DNA of 64,000 nt, taken from positions 310,001 through 374,000 of the forward strand of contig NZ_FNQZ01000002.1 in the NCBI RefSeq assembly GCF_900107545.1, read 5' to 3'. How positions within the stretch are numbered: position 1 is the first letter of the stretch; each line of letters begins with the position of its first letter. The notes under the pieces are model-generated. The model saw only the letters and a list, made by a program, of their open reading frames with translations. It did no database searches and had not been told where the DNA came from. Origin of the DNA: Pseudobutyrivibrio sp. ACV-2. GTDB lineage: Bacteria > Bacillota > Clostridia > Lachnospirales > Lachnospiraceae. Below, piece by piece: positions 60,654 to 64,000 of the stretch. A program made the position numbers and the translations under genes.

Positions 60654-63600
60654 TTAAATTTTCTCTTTTTTATGCTTCTCCTTATCTAAATACATATTTT
60701 TATCTGCTTCATCGATGCATTTTCCAAGGTCTTCAAAATCCGAATAAACAGAATGGCCGATGGACACCTTGATTGGTATCATAGTAGTAGCCATCTTCTC
60801 ATATCGTTTAAGCCCCATGTCAATTTCGTGTCTTATATTATCGATTTCCTGCATATCTTTATGCTGATGTAAAATCAAAAATTCATCGCCTCCGTACCTG
60901 AATACCACGCTATCATCTAAAGCTACACGGCTAAGCACTTTACTAGTTCTCTTTAAAATCTCATCGCCATAGTCATGACCATACATGTCATTAATCTGCT
61001 TGAATTTATCAATATCGAGTATGATAAGTGTAAAATCAGTTTTGTCACGATTGTACTGATCTATATATTTTTGAACGATTTTCGCAAATCCACGACGATT
61101 ATACTGTCCTGTCAGGGCATCAGTAATAGACAGCATCTCCAGCTTCTCCATTTCCTCAAGCTCTTCAGTAATATCCCTGAAGTAGCCAACCAGACCTGCT
61201 ATCTTTCTATCTTTTATGTAAGGCCTCTTGTATGCCTTAATTTTGCGCACCTGTCCTTTGACGATGCATTCACCTTCCACAGCTTCAATGGACTTTCCTT
61301 CATTTATGACTGCAAGTTCATCCCGCTTAAATGGTTCAGGATTAATATGCCAGCCCATTTCCTCGTCTGTTTTACCAAGGATTTCTTCTACAGACTGCAG
61401 ACCGTAATAATCAAGGAACATCTGGTTTGCTCCCTTGAATCTGCGGTCTTTATCCTTCCAAAATACACCTGCCGGCAAGAATTGAAGAATACTTTCAAAC
61501 TCAGGCTTCTTGTCCAGTATTTCTACGGTGCCATTTTCATCTGTAACAATCTCACGCTCCTGCGCCAGATTCATCTGCCTGCTTATTTCATTGCAAGCCT
61601 CTGTCACACAGCTAAGGAGGAGGTCAGTGTTTCCAAGTCGCATAATAGAAAGGATTATTTCTTTCCACACATAGGTTTTTCTGGCATCTTTCAACCTGAA
61701 AAAGCCCACACTTATACTCATTGGTTCATCATGCAGACGCTGTTCTACAGTGGTTAAATCCATGAAACTCTTGAAATAACATTTATCATCAGGATGAACT
61801 CTCTGTTCAGCCAAATCGTCTATAACCTTTCTGGCAGTCTTATTTGAAAAGTCTACGTGTAGTCTGTTGTCATTCAGGTATACATTTTCAAAGTAATCAT
61901 CATGTATTCCAAACAAATCAACACACTCATACTGGGAGAACATTGCCCAGCTGATAGTGTTTAATCTATTATCATAATTTGAATCTATGAATCGTGAGAG
62001 TACTCTCATAGAAACCAAAAATGCGTCCCTACGGCCTGTTACGTCTGCGCATATATGGCGCACTCTCAGGTTTATGATATGTCCTCCCTTCACAAAATCC
62101 ATATTTCCTATCCTGTTTTCTACTTTACTGCTTTCACACACCGCCAAAAACTGTTTGTGATTCATTTCCTTGCCTTCAACAGGGCTATTGAGCAGTTTTT
62201 CTAAGTCCTCAATACTATCAGCATTCAGAAAAGATACGGTGTTTTTAAAGTCGTCATTTGCATGAAGAATTGTCCAGGTGTCATTCTCTCTGATATAAAG
62301 TGCGAGGGGCAGAGGGCTTTCAACTACTGAGCTGTTCACATTTTGAAGAGGATTTTGGCGCAACACATCCACAAGACCGATGGCCTCGCAAAATAATCTT
62401 TGCTCGAAACACTCTAATTCTCTGCCATTTCTTTTAACATTTTTCAAGCTTTCCATATAAGGCATAGGACGACCTATCAGGTAGCCCTGAATCATTTCGC
62501 AGCCTATACTTTTCAGGAAATCGTACTGCTCCTGTGTCTCGACGCCTTCTACTAAGGTATGGATTTTTAAGTTTTTAATCATGGAAACGATGTGCTTTAA
62601 GATAACCTTTCCGCCATCGTGTGTGTCAAAATCGCTTAGGAAATCCATGTCGATTTTGATAAGATCAAACTCATAGCTTTTTAGGACGTTGAGTGAAGAG
62701 TAGCCACTGCCAAAATCGTCCATCCATACTATGTAGCCTTTTTCTCTAAGCTTTTTTATCTGTTCCCTAATAAACAGAGGGCTGTCCATAAGGGCGCTCT
62801 CAGTTACTTCAAAATGGAACATATTTTTAGGACACTCGTATTCCTCCATTTTTGCATCCAGGTAGGAAACCACATCCATTGTCTCAAAATCAATTCGGGA
62901 CAGATTTATAGATACAGGCACAACCTTCATTTTGCCTCGTACATCGTCCCGATATCTGGAGAATACTTCCTCCATTACATAACAGTCTACCTTTGGAATC
63001 AGGCGATATTCCTCTAAAACCGGGATAAATTCGTTAGGGAATACCACGCCCTTTTTAGGGTCAATCCAACGAACCAGTGCTTCCCAGCCGCATACTTCTC
63101 CTGTGAGAACACGTACAACGGGCTGATAGTAGATTTGTATATATTTATTTTCAATGGCTTCTTCCAAGCTATCGAGGATTTCCTGTTTTCTCTTTAAAGA
63201 GCCTCCCAGGGCATCATCGTAGAAGCGATAGGCCATATCATATTTCTTTTTGATGCTGGTGCAGGCCATTCGAGCCCTGTCGCAACAGCGGATAACGTCT
63301 TTTTCGTCCCCTTCAACCACGTAAATACCAGCTTTTACCTCAATATTGATTGAGCGCTGAACCAGCTTTATACGCTGTCGGATATTTTTGATTGCAGGGA
63401 TAATCTGGGTACTATTTGTAAGAACTGCAAAATGATCCCCCGAGAAACGGGAAACCAGCTGACCATAAAATACATCATTAATGATGTAGCCCAATGAGAT
63501 GAGCAGTTCATCTCCCAGTTCATAGCCATAGTTTGCATTGAATATTTTGAAATTATCTAAATCGAAAAAAACAAAGATATATTCCTGGTCGGGGTCCTTT

Positions 63601-63698
63601 TCATCCAACACTTTCTGGGCACACTCGTAGAAGGTCTGCTTATCAAGCAAACCTGTGAGTTCATCTATACATTTTCTCTGTTCACCAGTGTCACCCAT
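60654..63698 (-). CDS. Large c-di-GMP protein: degenerate GGDEF - EAL - PAS region - PAS - GGDEF
   Basis: A 1014-aa cytosolic protein without membrane helices. The first GGDEF (about 10-160) has SGDHF and is probably inactive. EAL (about 170-415) keeps EALVRW, EVTES, DDFGSGYSSL, EGVET and QGYLIGRPMP, so it should hydrolyse c-di-GMP. Residues 430-715 look PAS-like with weak similarity. A clear PAS at about 720-840 (FWKDKDRRFKGANQMFLDYYG) is followed by a second GGDEF (about 850-1005) with intact RYGGDEF. One chain may therefore both make and break c-di-GMP. AGAGG before ATG. Confidence 0.9.
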   Translation of the reverse strand: MGDTGEQRKCIDELTGLLDKQTFYECAQKVLDEKDPDQEYIFVFFDLDNFKIFNANYGYELGDELLISLGYIINDVFYGQLVSRFSGDHFAVLTNSTQIIPAIKNIRQRIKLVQRSINIEVKAGIYVVEGDEKDVIRCCDRARMACTSIKKKYDMAYRFYDDALGGSLKRKQEILDSLEEAIENKYIQIYYQPVVRVLTGEVCGWEALVRWIDPKKGVVFPNEFIPVLEEYRLIPKVDCYVMEEVFSRYRDDVRGKMKVVPVSINLSRIDFETMDVVSYLDAKMEEYECPKNMFHFEVTESALMDSPLFIREQIKKLREKGYIVWMDDFGSGYSSLNVLKSYEFDLIKIDMDFLSDFDTHDGGKVILKHIVSMIKNLKIHTLVEGVETQEQYDFLKSIGCEMIQGYLIGRPMPYMESLKNVKRNGRELECFEQRLFCEAIGLVDVLRQNPLQNVNSSVVESPLPLALYIRENDTWTILHANDDFKNTVSFLNADSIEDLEKLLNSPVEGKEMNHKQFLAVCESSKVENRIGNMDFVKGGHIINLRVRHICADVTGRRDAFLVSMRVLSRFIDSNYDNRLNTISWAMFSQYECVDLFGIHDDYFENVYLNDNRLHVDFSNKTARKVIDDLAEQRVHPDDKCYFKSFMDLTTVEQRLHDEPMSISVGFFRLKDARKTYVWKEIILSIMRLGNTDLLLSCVTEACNEISRQMNLAQEREIVTDENGTVEILDKKPEFESILQFLPAGVFWKDKDRRFKGANQMFLDYYGLQSVEEILGKTDEEMGWHINPEPFKRDELAVINEGKSIEAVEGECIVKGQVRKIKAYKRPYIKDRKIAGLVGYFRDITEELEEMEKLEMLSITDALTGQYNRRGFAKIVQKYIDQYNRDKTDFTLIILDIDKFKQINDMYGHDYGDEILKRTSKVLSRVALDDSVVFRYGGDEFLILHQHKDMQEIDNIRHEIDMGLKRYEKMATTMIPIKVSIGHSVYSDFEDLGKCIDEADKNMYLDKEKHKKEKI

Positions 63699-63790
63699 AC
63701 ATTTACCTCTAAGTGGATATTCCCAGCCTTTAAAAATTGTAGCATTAAATTGTGAACATTTTGTCTATTAGATATGTAGAAGTGTGATGT

Positions 63791-64000
63791 TTATTCGCCT
63801 GATTGTATCTGATGTGACAAATAGCAGCCTATTTTTGCAATAAAAGCTAAAATATCATCTTTTAGTTCTGGTGGGAAGGAGTCTAAAACCGGGGCAGTTT
63901 CAAAGCTAAGGGTACCATTGAAGCCTATATCTCTCATTGCCTTAATAAAGGCTGGCCAGTTGGTTGAGCTGGTGTTGTCACGGGTCTTTGTGAAGGTGAA
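63791..64000 (-). CDS. Sugar phosphate isomerase/epimerase-like protein (C-terminal part)
   Basis: The last 69 codons of a gene entering from the right edge. The sequence NWPAFIKAMRDIGFNGTLSFETAP resembles the C-terminal strand-helix of AP-endonuclease-2-type TIM barrels (sugar isomerases/epimerases), where the Glu of SFE is a metal ligand. The remaining residues form a final helix (LKDDILAFIAKIGCYLSHQI). It ends 92 bases before the GGDEF-EAL gene. Identity is tentative because only the end is visible. Confidence 0.65.
   Translation of the reverse strand, partial: FTFTKTRDNTSSTNWPAFIKAMRDIGFNGTLSFETAPVLDSFPPELKDDILAFIAKIGCYLSHQIQSGE

Noticed and set aside
1-64000. CRISPR arrays, tRNA or rRNA genes, insertion sequences, prophage
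   Set aside because: No regularly spaced repeats with unique spacers, no cloverleaf or rRNA motifs, and no transposase, integrase or phage structural proteins were recognised by eye; a tRNA scan could still find something missed.

Overview
The window looks like a chromosomal segment of a motile, non-sporulating, fermentative Clostridia of the Lachnospiraceae, most like Butyrivibrio/Pseudobutyrivibrio. This is inferred from moderate-to-low GC, Gram-positive gene orders (hup-rqcP-divIC-tilS-hpt-ftsH; mreB next to flgF/flgG), AGGAGG ribosome sites, an archaeal-type ProRS, and many c-di-GMP and flagellar genes. No rRNA, tRNA, insertion sequence, prophage or CRISPR array is visible. Almost every gene is on the minus strand; the plus strand carries only an HD-GYP gene, a potassium channel with a 52-aa membrane protein before it, and a probable small RNA.

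Layout (minus genes are transcribed right to left). 1-9 kb: housekeeping genes: ftsH (cut by the left edge), hpt, tilS, divIC, rqcP, hup, a PEGA lipoprotein, cca and proS. 9-14 kb: a membrane GGDEF-EAL protein, an RluA-type pseudouridine synthase and an OmpR-type two-component pair. 14-16.6 kb: a small AT-rich accessory patch with a membrane protein, a broken gene and an ATPase joined to a nuclease-like domain. 16.7-30 kb: metK, HD-GYP, recD2, flgJ/flgG/flgF, mreB, uvrA, uvrB. 30-39 kb: a hydrolase, an acyltransferase, a DUF1292 protein and a malto-oligosaccharide locus (GH13 enzyme, MalG, MalF, MalE, LacI-type repressor with operators). 39-45.7 kb: a Cache-HAMP receptor without an output domain, rsmJ, pncB, a manganese-type CDF exporter, a Cys-rich protein and the channel. 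45.7-50.4 kb: a second AT-rich accessory patch with an epimerase, a lipoprotein, a TIGR04076-like protein, a membrane protein and an AgrC/AgrA-like pair. 50.7-54.2 kb: a three-gene set matching Bacillus ydjI-ydjG-ydjH. 54.5-60.5 kb: PTS genes (ptsI, ptsH) and the fructose operon fruR-fruK-fruA. 60.6-64 kb: a 1014-aa GGDEF-EAL-PAS-GGDEF protein and the end of a sugar isomerase/epimerase-like gene.

How the parts work together: the maltodextrin operon imports and cleaves oligosaccharides but has no ATPase gene of its own. The fructose operon plus EI/HPr forms a complete fructose PTS route to fructose-1,6-bisphosphate. Three c-di-GMP proteins lie near flagellar genes; two first GGDEF domains are degenerate while the EAL domains look active, so the local set leans towards c-di-GMP breakdown.

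The most unusual signals are non-coding. First, a family of three long intergenic hairpins (4120-4211, 22939-23022, 43097-43190) shares an asymmetric internal loop while the stem sequences change together; two copies also share an identical terminal loop. Second, CCTCATCCG/CCTTCCCC hairpin repeats occur at four loci, bracket ptsH-ptsI as direct repeats, and build a terminator between malE and malF. Third, a promoter-terminator unit at 50460-50567 would make a transcript of about 73 nt with no evident protein. Several promoters (metK, HD-GYP, mreB, fruR, ptsH) carry clear inverted or phased repeats.
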